Shown piece after piece: positions 1 through 5,209 of a DNA stretch of 5,859 bases. The notes under the pieces were generated by a model. The model saw only the letters and a list, made by a program, of their open reading frames with translations. It was not told the DNA's origin and ran no database searches. The stretch's first letter is position 1. Every line of letters begins with the position of its first letter. Location: assembly GCA_003132125.1 (NCBI GenBank), contig PKWT01000134.1, positions 1 to 5,859 of the forward strand. The letters are read 5' to 3'. The translations under genes were made by a program, and so were the position numbers. The DNA comes from Micrococcales bacterium (lineage in GTDB: Bacteria > Actinomycetota > Actinomycetes > Actinomycetales > Dermatophilaceae).

Positions 1-16
1 GTGGCTCGGCTGAACA

Positions 17-32
17 AGGGACTTTCGTCCCT
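17..32. promoter_or_regulatory. DosR/DevR-like operator (dormancy/hypoxia box)
   Basis: The sequence AGGGACTTTCGTCCCT is a perfect 6-base inverted repeat around a 4-base centre. Its 14-base core GGGACTTTCGTCCC differs at one position from the DosR (DevR) consensus core GGGACTWWAGTCCC, known from Mycobacterium tuberculosis hypoxia genes. The flanking TTS...SAA positions are mostly not matched. It lies about 133 bases upstream of the membrane-protein gene at 165, so it could control that gene and the oxidoreductase behind it, or a gene to the left of the window. A small RNA hairpin is an alternative reading, but no T-tract follows. Confidence 0.5.
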
Positions 33-53
33 GATGGCGCCCGTTTCCGCGGA

Positions 54-67
54 GAAGACTGATCTTC
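54..67. repeat. Short inverted repeat GAAGA-ctga-TCTTC
   Basis: Perfect 5-base arms flank a 4-base centre, 21 bases downstream of the DosR-like box. The element is short enough to be chance. It could be a second regulator site or a weak leader hairpin for the gene at 165. Confidence 0.25.
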
Positions 68-164
68 GCCGGGCTCCTGTTTGACCATCTCGTGAGGCCC
101 ACAGTCCACTCTCGGCCAGCCGCGCCCGGCTCCGGAGCCTTGTCATCAGGAGAGGGAGGCAGTG

Positions 165-923
165 ATGAACGTTCTACATATGAGTAACAGATCAAAGGTG
201 AGCGTCACCGCTACAGACCCGCAGGACACGCAGGCTCTCACCCATGCCAGACAGCAGAGAGCGGGGGGAGTGGCTGCGCTGTATATCGCCGCTGCCTACC
301 TCGTGGCGATGCCGTACTTCCTCATCGTGTCGGACTACAAAGACTTGGTCGACCCTGCTCAGAAGGTGACCTCGTTGGTCGCCAACCAGAACAGCATGTA
401 CGTGATGTATCTGGCCAGCTACGTGGTGTTAGGGATCGTTCTCGCCGCGCTGGCTCTGGCACTCTGGAAGCGCTTGGCGGGCTCGCCAAGCATCGCGGCC
501 GTGGGTGGCGTGGTGGGGCTCATCTGGGCCTGCATGCTCGTCGCCAGCGGACTGGTCTTCAACTACGGCGCGGCGGCCGTGATCGACCTCCATGCCACGA
601 GCCCGGCTCAAGCCGTCTCGGCATGGCAGGCGATCGAGCCGGTGGCAGATGCACTCAGTTCGGGGCAAGGAGAGCTTCTGGGCGGTCTTTGGGTGCTGCT
701 CGTCAGCCTGGCAGCACTGCGCACCGCCGCTCTGCCCAAGGCCCTGAACTGGCTCGGGATCCTGATCGGCATTGCCGGGATCGCATCGGCCATTCCGCCT
801 CTGCTGGACGCCGTGTACGTCTTCGGCCTTCTCGAGATCGTCTGGCTCATCTGGCTGGGCACTGTCATGCTTCGCACCAGACCGTCTGAGCAATCCCAGA
901 CGCAGTCGGTCTCGACGCAGTAA
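165..923 (+). CDS. Six-helix integral membrane protein, DUF4386-like, function unknown
   Basis: A 252-residue protein with a hydrophilic N-terminus of about 32 residues and about six hydrophobic segments near residues 33-55, 78-101, 108-133, 170-187, 194-214 and 216-237, ending in a polar Gln/Ser-rich tail. The RAGGVAALYIAAAYL entry into helix 1 and the late pattern 'LWVLLVSLAAL...LPKALNWLGILIGIAG' resemble DUF4386 proteins, a membrane family with no established biochemical role. I chose ATG 165 because GGGAGG ends five bases before it. GTG 162 lies too close to that site, and ATG 180 has no Shine-Dalgarno of its own. The oxidoreductase gene follows after 26 bases, so the two are probably co-transcribed, possibly under the DosR-like box upstream. 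One rare TTA leucine codon sits at 429-431. The membrane topology is secure from hydrophobicity; the family call is moderate and function is unknown. Confidence 0.85.
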   Translation: MNVLHMSNRSKVSVTATDPQDTQALTHARQQRAGGVAALYIAAAYLVAMPYFLIVSDYKDLVDPAQKVTSLVANQNSMYVMYLASYVVLGIVLAALALALWKRLAGSPSIAAVGGVVGLIWACMLVASGLVFNYGAAAVIDLHATSPAQAVSAWQAIEPVADALSSGQGELLGGLWVLLVSLAALRTAALPKALNWLGILIGIAGIASAIPPLLDAVYVFGLLEIVWLIWLGTVMLRTRPSEQSQTQSVSTQ

Positions 924-949
924 CAAGATCGACAACTACGCTGGCTGGC

Positions 950-1420
950 ATGCCCAAAGTCGCCACCGCCGACACGGTCTCCCGCAAAGAGCTCCTCGAC
1001 TTCCTGCGTCCCCGGCACAACGGGATCTACGTGGCCACACGCGCGGACGGGAGGCCGCAGCTCTCCCCGGTGAGCTGCGGCATTGATCCCCAAGGCCGCA
1101 TCGTGGTGTCGACGTACCCGCAGAGGGCGAAGACGCGGAATACCCGCCGCGACCCCGACGTGAGCATCTGCGTCCTCTCCGACGACTTCGGTGGGCCCTG
1201 GGTGCAGGTCTATGGCACGGCCGAGGTGCTCGACATGCCAGAGGCCGCCGAGCCGTTCGTCGATTACTTCCGTTCCATATCCGGGGAGCATCCGGACTGG
1301 GACGAGTACAGGCAGGCGATGGCCGACCAGGGCAAGTCACTGATCCGGATCACTCCCACGAGATGGGGCCCGGTGGCCACCGGTGGCTTCCCGCCCGAGG
1401 TCGCCGAACGTATGGGCTGA
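950..1420 (+). CDS. PPOX-class F420-dependent oxidoreductase (split-barrel flavin/deazaflavin family)
   Basis: A 156-residue protein of the pyridoxamine 5'-phosphate oxidase-like split-barrel fold, close in layout to the actinobacterial TIGR03618/Rv1155-type proteins that bind F420 (or FMN) and reduce small substrates in the cytoplasm. Visible hallmarks are 'GIYVATRADGRPQLSPV' (25-41), the first barrel strands; 'YPQRAKTRN' (56-64), whose basic residues face the cofactor phosphate in this family; 'PWVQVYGTAEV' (83-93); and the C-terminal 'RWGPVATGGFPP' (138-149). Length is normal and the protein looks complete. ATG 950 is the natural start because the homology begins just after it, although no strong Shine-Dalgarno is visible. 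It lies 26 bases behind the membrane-protein gene, suggesting one transcript, and is followed by a strong hairpin at 1416-1479. Family assignment is firm; cofactor choice (F420 rather than FMN) and substrate are inferred. Confidence 0.92.
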   Translation: MPKVATADTVSRKELLDFLRPRHNGIYVATRADGRPQLSPVSCGIDPQGRIVVSTYPQRAKTRNTRRDPDVSICVLSDDFGGPWVQVYGTAEVLDMPEAAEPFVDYFRSISGEHPDWDEYRQAMADQGKSLIRITPTRWGPVATGGFPPEVAERMG

Positions 1421-1479
1421 GAGCCCAGGAGATGCCTCTCGCCGTGGCGTTTCAGCCGCCGCGGCGAGAGGTTCTCAGC
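1416..1479. terminator. Strong two-tier hairpin between convergent genes (probable bidirectional terminator)
   Basis: The inner stem pairs 1435-1449 with 1457-1471: 15 base pairs with one G-T wobble and a 7-base loop (TTTCAGC). An outer 7-base pair stem, GCTGAGA (1416-1422) with TCTCAGC (1473-1479), encloses it through an internal bulge, and begins inside the stop region of the oxidoreductase gene. There is no run of T on either side, as is common in high-GC actinomycetes. Its place between two convergent stop codons (1420 and 1516) supports termination from both directions. Pairing is seen directly; termination is inferred. Confidence 0.7.
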
Positions 1480-1481
1480 GT

Positions 1482-1501
1482 CGGTCGAGTCGGGCCGACC
1501 G
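1482..1501 (-). terminator. Small hairpin downstream of the HesB-like gene
   Basis: CGGTCG (1482-1487) pairs with CGACCG (1496-1501) around an 8-base loop. Transcripts from the minus-strand gene meet it 14 bases after their stop codon and reach the stronger hairpin at 1435-1471 next. It is weak alone and has no T-tract. Confidence 0.3.
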
Positions 1502-1515
1502 GGTGCGTGTGTGGA

Positions 1516-1800
1516 TCAGGTTGACTGTTCGGCGATCGCGAACTGGGTCTGTCCGGTCGGGCCCGCGACTGCATCAAGTGTCTTGTCGTCGAGCAGCGTG
1601 GCGGCGGTGGAATCGAGGAACAAGCGCACTCCGTCGGTATCGAGCACGGTGTCATCGTCGGCAGGTGTGGCGGCCAATGTCATCGACATGCCACCGGCAG
1701 TCGGATCGGTAGAGATCCGCATTCCGCCGCCTTGGGGTGCCTCAGGCAGCTCGGTCAAGTTGCGAATCTCGGTTACAGCTTTTTCGGTCATGGTCAGCAT
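1516..1800 (-). CDS. HesB/IscA-fold (Fe-S biosynthesis domain-like) protein lacking all cysteines
   Basis: A 94-residue cytoplasmic protein with the order seen in A-type iron-sulfur carriers: an N-terminal helix 'MTEKAVTEIRNL' (4-15), a 'GGGMRISTDPTAGGMSMTL' strand pair (24-42), the acidic 'TPADDDTVLDTDGVRLFLD' segment (45-63) and 'AATLLDDKTLDAV' (66-78). In IscA/ErpA/HesB proteins a Cys sits in the GCSG turn and a CGCG-type pair near the C-terminus. Here the turn reads TAGG and the protein ends at EQST, with no Cys anywhere, so ordinary Fe-S scaffold chemistry is unlikely. I chose ATG 1800 because GAGGAA lies six bases upstream on the minus strand. An upstream in-frame ATG at 1848 has no such site and adds a non-conserved basic/acidic stretch. 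It is divergent from the heme monooxygenase gene and convergent with the oxidoreductase gene. The fold call is moderate to good; the role is unknown. Confidence 0.82.
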   Translation of the reverse strand: MLTMTEKAVTEIRNLTELPEAPQGGGMRISTDPTAGGMSMTLAATPADDDTVLDTDGVRLFLDSTAATLLDDKTLDAVAGPTGQTQFAIAEQST

Positions 1801-1902
1801 GAAGTATTCCTCATCTTCTCGTGATCGTCCTTGGCCACGGCGGGGCATCCCAGAACGACCTGCCCGCTCGCCGCGTCGTCCATCCTACGCTCCACGTTGT
1901 CT

Positions 1903-1912
1903 ACTCATGAGT
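1903..1912. promoter_or_regulatory. Perfect 10-base palindrome ACTCATGAGT, possible operator
   Basis: ACTCATGAGT reads the same on both strands and lies about 100 bases upstream of the HesB-like start and about 150 bases upstream of the heme monooxygenase start. Such a gapless palindrome in a divergent promoter region suits a dimeric regulator. The symmetry does not extend beyond 10 bases, and I know no regulator with this exact site. Confidence 0.3.
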
Positions 1913-1921
1913 CAAACGGGA

Positions 1922-2006
1922 CGTGTCGCGGTAGATCGTGAGGCAAGTATTGTGATGGCGTAAACCGTTGTTGGACAATGCAATTCGTGGCGCGGGACGC
2001 GACACG
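1922..2006. repeat. Spaced 9-base inverted repeat in the divergent promoter region
   Basis: CGTGTCGCG (1922-1930) and its exact complement CGCGACACG (1998-2006) lie 67 bases apart and bracket the candidate -35/-10 pair of the heme monooxygenase gene. They could be paired regulator half-sites, or arms of a structure if transcription starts further upstream. A 9-base match at this GC content could also be chance. Confidence 0.3.
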
Positions 2007-2063
2007 CCCGACAACTGGCAGAATCGCGGTATCCGTCCTGCCCCCACTTGAGGAAGTAGCCCC

Positions 2064-2393
2064 ATGAGCATCATCAAGATCAACGCGATTACCGTGCCCG
2101 GCGACAGCGGTGACGAACTGGCTCGCCGGTTTGCCGCACGCGCCGGCCAGGTCGACGGCCAGGCAGGCTTCGAAGGGTTCGAGCTTCTGAAGCCGACCGA
2201 CGATCGCCACACCTGGTTGGTCATCACCAGATGGGCTGACGACGCTTCGTTCCAGGCCTGGGTGAATTCGCCGGCATTCGGGCATGGGCACCGCGGGGAG
2301 GCCGAGGGAGCCAGCCAGCCCGCGGCACCGCAGGTTGGCATGACCAGCGAGCTGTGGTCCTACGAGGTCGCAGGTGGCTCTGCCCTGTCGTGA
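2064..2393 (+). CDS. MhuD/IsdG-like heme-degrading monooxygenase (ABM-domain dimeric barrel)
   Basis: A 109-residue cytoplasmic protein of the antibiotic biosynthesis monooxygenase (ABM) ferredoxin-like fold, closest in pattern to the mycobacterial heme oxygenase MhuD, which opens heme and releases iron. The start 'IIKINAITVPG' (3-13) matches MhuD's VVKINAIEVPA, keeping Asn7 which contacts heme-bound oxygen. 'SFQAWVNSPAF' (62-72) keeps Trp66, needed for heme ruffling. The segment carrying the heme-ligand His is different: FGHGHR (72-77) appears two residues shorter than the MhuD segment, so the ligand may be His74 or His76. AGGA lies nine bases before ATG 2064. The MFS exporter gene starts 13 bases after the stop, indicating an operon. 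The family is confident. Heme degradation is inferred from the residues; the broader alternative is an ABM monooxygenase acting on a quinone or small metabolite. Confidence 0.88.
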   Translation: MSIIKINAITVPGDSGDELARRFAARAGQVDGQAGFEGFELLKPTDDRHTWLVITRWADDASFQAWVNSPAFGHGHRGEAEGASQPAAPQVGMTSELWSYEVAGGSALS

Positions 2394-2395
2394 TA

Positions 2396-2401
2396 GAGGG
2401 G
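2396..2401 (+). promoter_or_regulatory. Ribosome binding site deciding the MFS start
   Basis: GAGGGG lies five bases before GTG 2407. GTG 2401 overlaps it and is too close to use it. The earlier GTG 2374 has its own weaker GAGG (2364-2367), six bases upstream, inside the preceding gene. I favour GTG 2407 because the conserved N-terminus (LSPRRRLLVLAICC) starts right after it. Confidence 0.5.
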
Positions 2402-2406
2402 TGCCT

Positions 2407-3825
2407 GTGCAGGAGCTGAGTCCGCGTCGTCGCCTGCTGGTCCTGGCGATCTGTTGTATGAGCCTCCTGATCGTCGGCATGGACGTGACGATCGTCAACG
2501 TCGCTCTACCGTCGATCCGCCGGGACCTGAACGTGTCGCTGTCCGGTCTCCAGTGGACGATCGACGCCTACATCCTGGTGCTGGCGAGCCTGCTGATGCT
2601 GTCCGGTTCGACGGCCGACCGGCTCGGGCGGCGACGTACGTTCCAGACGGGGCTGGTGCTTTTCACGTTTGGCTCCTTGCTGTGCAGTCTTGCACCCGGG
2701 CAGGGCTGGCTGATCGCCTTCCGGATGGTGCAGGCCATCGGCGCCTCGATGCTCAACCCTGTCGCGATGTCCATCATCACCAACGTCTTCACCGACCCGC
2801 GTGAGCGTGCCCGTGCCATCGGGGTGTGGGGCGGCGTCGTCGGAGTCAGCCTGGGGCTCGGTCCGATCGTGGGTGGCGTGCTCATCGAGACGGTCGGCTG
2901 GCGGGCCATCTTCTGGATCAACATCCCGATCGGCCTCGCCGCGATCGTCCTCACCGCCCTTTTCGTCCCTGAGTCGAAGGCGCCACGTGCCCGGCGGGTG
3001 GATGTCGTCGGGCAGCTCCTGGTGATCGTGGCGCTGGCGAGCCTGACGTACGCGGTCATCGAGGCGCCGCAGACGGGTTGGACGTCGGCGTCGACATTGG
3101 GCCTTGTTGCGCTGGCGCTCGGTGCGATAGGGGGACTGGTGGCGTACGAGCCGCGTCGGTTCGACCCGCTGCTGGACCTGCGCTTCTTCCGCAGTGCGCC
3201 CTTTTCTGGCGCGACTGCGATCGCCATCAGTGCGTTCGGCGCATTCTCGGGCTTCCTGTTCCTGAATACGCTTTACCTGCAGGACGTGCGCGGGTTGTCC
3301 GCCCTGCAGGCGGGGTTCTGCACGTTGCCGTTGGCAGTGATGACCATGGTCTTCGCACCGCTGTCCGGACGCCTCGTGGGTTCGGGTGGCCCACGCGTCC
3401 CGCTGCTCGTCGCTGGCACTGCGATGTGTGCGGGGGGCTTGATGCTCGTCGGCCTCGACGCGGACACGTCGCTGGTATGGGTACTCGCGAGCTATGTCGT
3501 CTTCGGCTTGGGGTTCGGGCTGGTCAACGCGCCGATCACGAACACTGCGGTATCCGGGATGCCGCGCAGCCAGGCCGGGGTCGCCGCGGCGGTTGCCTCC
3601 ACGAGCCGTCAGGTGGGTGCTGCACTGGGCGTCGCGGTGGTGGGCTCGGTGTTGAGCTCGGGCCTGGCGGGCCCTCTGAAGACGGGATTCGCCGCGGCCA
3701 GCCAACCGGCCTGGTGGATCGTCACGGGCGGTGGGGCTGCAGTGCTCGTGATCGGTGCGATGACCTCGGGACGATGGGCGGTCGACACCGCGGCTCGGAT
3801 CGCGCACCTGTTCGAGGACGAGTGA
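2407..3825 (+). CDS. DHA2-family MFS drug/metabolite efflux transporter (14 helices)
   Basis: A 472-residue inner-membrane proton antiporter of the EmrB/QacA-type DHA2 family, which exports drugs or hydrophobic metabolites. Visible signatures are motif D1 'DVTIVNVALPSI' (26-37) at the end of helix 1, motif A 'GSTADRLGRRRT' (67-78) in the loop between helices 2 and 3, the antiporter motif C 'SLGLGPIVGGVL' (148-159), and 'GWRAIFWINIPIG' (164-176), typical of this family. Length and hydrophobicity fit 14 helices and the protein appears complete. Residues are numbered from GTG 2407; starting at GTG 2374 would add 11 residues and overlap the heme monooxygenase gene by 20 bases. Co-expression with that enzyme is likely. 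Its stop lies four bases from the stop of the convergent ABC permease. No dedicated TetR/MarR regulator is in view, and the substrate cannot be told from sequence. Confidence 0.93.
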   Translation: MQELSPRRRLLVLAICCMSLLIVGMDVTIVNVALPSIRRDLNVSLSGLQWTIDAYILVLASLLMLSGSTADRLGRRRTFQTGLVLFTFGSLLCSLAPGQGWLIAFRMVQAIGASMLNPVAMSIITNVFTDPRERARAIGVWGGVVGVSLGLGPIVGGVLIETVGWRAIFWINIPIGLAAIVLTALFVPESKAPRARRVDVVGQLLVIVALASLTYAVIEAPQTGWTSASTLGLVALALGAIGGLVAYEPRRFDPLLDLRFFRSAPFSGATAIAISAFGAFSGFLFLNTLYLQDVRGLSALQAGFCTLPLAVMTMVFAPLSGRLVGSGGPRVPLLVAGTAMCAGGLMLVGLDADTSLVWVLASYVVFGLGFGLVNAPITNTAVSGMPRSQAGVAAAVASTSRQVGAALGVAVVGSVLSSGLAGPLKTGFAAASQPAWWIVTGGGAAVLVIGAMTSGRWAVDTAARIAHLFEDE

Positions 3826-3829
3826 GCCG

Positions 3830-5209
3830 TCAGTCCCGTCGGTCCCGTTTGCCGACCAGCTTGAGCCCCCAGGCGACCACGCCGGCTGTGGCGATCAGCA
3901 GCCAGACGAAGGCAATCCATGGACTGGCGGCGCGAGCGGCCCACGCCGCCGTCGCTGTTCCCACGACCAGGGTCGTGAGAAACGGCTTGGCGTACCAGAA
4001 GATCATCGCCGGAACCCCCGCCTTGGGTCCGAAGACACTGATCGGCGGCAGGCCCCGGAAGGCCGCCATGAGCTGTGTCCCGGCCAGGAGCGCCCCGGTG
4101 CCCAACGACCAGACGACGGCCGTTGGTCCGACCATGCCGACGAGCGACAGCGCTGCGCCGACGACGATGGTGGTCAGAACCCAGGCCACGACGGGTACGG
4201 CGAGATGAGCGAGTGCTGTGTCCCGGTAGGGAAGGCCAAGGAGTCGTGAGGTGCCCGAGTTGTCGGCGTGCAGCCGCAGGCCCTCGCACCAGGCGCCGAA
4301 ACCGAGGTGGCACAGGACCAGGCTCACCAGCGGCGCCATCGTGGGGGTTCGGGGTGACTGCAGTGACAGCATCAGTCCGGCTGATCCGGCGGCAGCGAAG
4401 CCCAGCCCGTATAGCGTGGCGCCCGGCGCCCGGCGCAGCCCCAGGAGGTCACGACGCGCGAACACCGTCAGCGGCCCGCTGGACTTCAACCGCACATGTC
4501 GGGCGTGGGTCGGGGGGCGCACGGCGTCGAGACGGGCCGTGCGCAGATCCCCGGAGAGGGCGGCGCCGCCCATGGTGACGTTGCTCGCAGCCTGCCGCCG
4601 CAGGCCGGTGATGTCCAACAGTGCCAACGCGTTTCGGCGTCTTCCCAGAAGCGAGGATTCAGCGCGGCGTCCGAGCTCGGACCCTTGCAGCTGACCTTGT
4701 AGCCAGAGCTCGGCGACCAGCACGCCGATCAGGGAGCCGCCGACGCTGGTGGCCAGCAGCACGATCGGAGGGGCGACCTTGGCGATCGCCAGCCCGGCAC
4801 CGAGGCTCGTGCCGACCAGCAGGCCGCCGAGGATCGATCCGCTGAGACTCAGCCGCCAGTTCCGGGCGAGGGTGACCTTGCGCGGCATCGGGCTGGCGAC
4901 GACCAGGTCGAGGTAGGGCAGCGGTGGCACCACAGGACCGCGCACCCGACCCACCAGTCGGACGAGGGTCAGGAGCAACGCTGTGAGGATCGCGGCACCA
5001 ACGGCACCGCTAGGGGACCAAACATGATCGGCCAGCCACTGATGGTCGATCGAACGGAACAGCGACTGGGCGGCCGGGACCCCATACGAGCCGGTCGCGA
5101 TGACGGCGACGTACACGGGATACAGGGTGGAACTCAGGGACGTGTCGGGTCGGTTGCCAAGGATCGCAGTGCGAACCTGACGCAGCTGGGCCTTGTCCGC
5201 GCGCGTCAT
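3830..5209 (-). CDS. Large multi-helix ABC transporter permease, unassigned family (possibly DUF6297-like)
   Basis: A 459-residue integral membrane protein with about ten hydrophobic segments (near residues 29-50, 67-87, 120-142, 148-170, 264-284, 291-309, 334-356, 361-382, 402-422 and 430-449) and a basic cytoplasmic stretch at about 171-262 in the middle. It shows no classical binding-protein-dependent permease motif. Both halves contain a turn of the type seen in ABC-2 exporters before a helix: 'ASPMPRKVTLARNW' (105-118) and 'LGLPYRDTALAHL' (324-336). This suggests two fused, diverged permease halves. Its ATG forms an ATGA overlap with the stop of the ATPase gene, so translation is probably coupled and the two form one exporter. 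Comparison with actinobacterial DUF6297 membrane proteins is from memory and unsure. Substrate is unknown. Confidence 0.85.
   Translation of the reverse strand: MTRADKAQLRQVRTAILGNRPDTSLSSTLYPVYVAVIATGSYGVPAAQSLFRSIDHQWLADHVWSPSGAVGAAILTALLLTLVRLVGRVRGPVVPPLPYLDLVVASPMPRKVTLARNWRLSLSGSILGGLLVGTSLGAGLAIAKVAPPIVLLATSVGGSLIGVLVAELWLQGQLQGSELGRRAESSLLGRRRNALALLDITGLRRQAASNVTMGGAALSGDLRTARLDAVRPPTHARHVRLKSSGPLTVFARRDLLGLRRAPGATLYGLGFAAAGSAGLMLSLQSPRTPTMAPLVSLVLCHLGFGAWCEGLRLHADNSGTSRLLGLPYRDTALAHLAVPVVAWVLTTIVVGAALSLVGMVGPTAVVWSLGTGALLAGTQLMAAFRGLPPISVFGPKAGVPAMIFWYAKPFLTTLVVGTATAAWAARAASPWIAFVWLLIATAGVVAWGLKLVGKRDRRD

Larger units (their letters stand above)
1..164. other. 5' intergenic/leader region with operator-like palindromes
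   Basis: I find no convincing gene here. Plus-strand frames close early, with stops at 13, 60-62 and 82-84. These could at most be the last residues of a gene lying to the left. All minus-strand frames are open from 142 down to 1, but a possible ATG at 88 opens a hydrophilic peptide I do not recognise. The region holds the DosR-like palindrome at 17-32, a small inverted repeat at 54-67 and a good Shine-Dalgarno (GGGAGG, 154-159) for the gene starting at 165. A TTGACC hexamer at 81-86 could be a -35 element, but no good -10 follows at 17-18 bases, so I do not call a promoter. Confidence 0.6.
1801..2063. other. Divergent intergenic region between HesB-like and heme monooxygenase genes
   Basis: This 263-base region must hold the starts of transcription for genes reading both ways, and I see no credible gene in it. 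For the plus-strand gene, TTGTGA (1950-1955) and GACAAT (1974-1979) are spaced 18 bases apart and could form a weak sigma-A-type promoter, leaving a leader of about 80 bases. For the minus strand, TTGACT and TAGGAT occur in the right order, but with about 22 bases between them, which is too long for a good promoter. The region also holds a 10-base palindrome (1903-1912) and a 9-base inverted repeat (1922-1930 / 1998-2006). No match to the IdeR iron-box consensus was seen. Confidence 0.45.

Noticed and set aside
81..110. Possible sigma-A promoter beginning with TTGACC at 81-86
   Set aside because: No TANNNT-like -10 sits at 17-18 bases, so I left it uncalled.
608..1291. Minus-strand open frame opposite the membrane protein and oxidoreductase genes
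   Set aside because: It has no recognisable domain and covers two well-supported plus-strand genes; it is a shadow of GC-rich codon bias.
1801..1848. N-terminal extension of the HesB-like protein from ATG 1848
   Set aside because: The added residues are not family-like, and the GAGGAA site is placed correctly only for ATG 1800.
1511..1963. Plus-strand open frame opposite the HesB-like gene
   Set aside because: It is low-complexity and rich in Ser, Val and Arg. The opposite strand has the conserved fold pattern and a good ribosome site.
1905..2498. Minus-strand open frames over the divergent region and heme monooxygenase gene
   Set aside because: They are antisense to a confident ABM-family gene, with no motif and no plausible ribosome binding site.
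2506..3807. Long minus-strand open frame (433 residues) opposite the MFS gene
   Set aside because: It is very rich in Arg, Asp, Gln and His with no domain pattern, as expected for the antisense of a high-GC membrane-protein gene. The plus strand carries clear MFS motifs.
3838..3860. GTCGG...CCGAC inverted repeat just inside the permease 3' end, as an MFS terminator
   Set aside because: The stem is only five base pairs, with a long loop and no T-tract, and it lies inside coding sequence; too weak to call.
3078..4208. Plus-strand open frame of 376 residues across the MFS and permease ends
   Set aside because: It is out of frame with the MFS gene and antisense to the permease. The Arg/Gly/Cys-rich composition is unlike a real protein.
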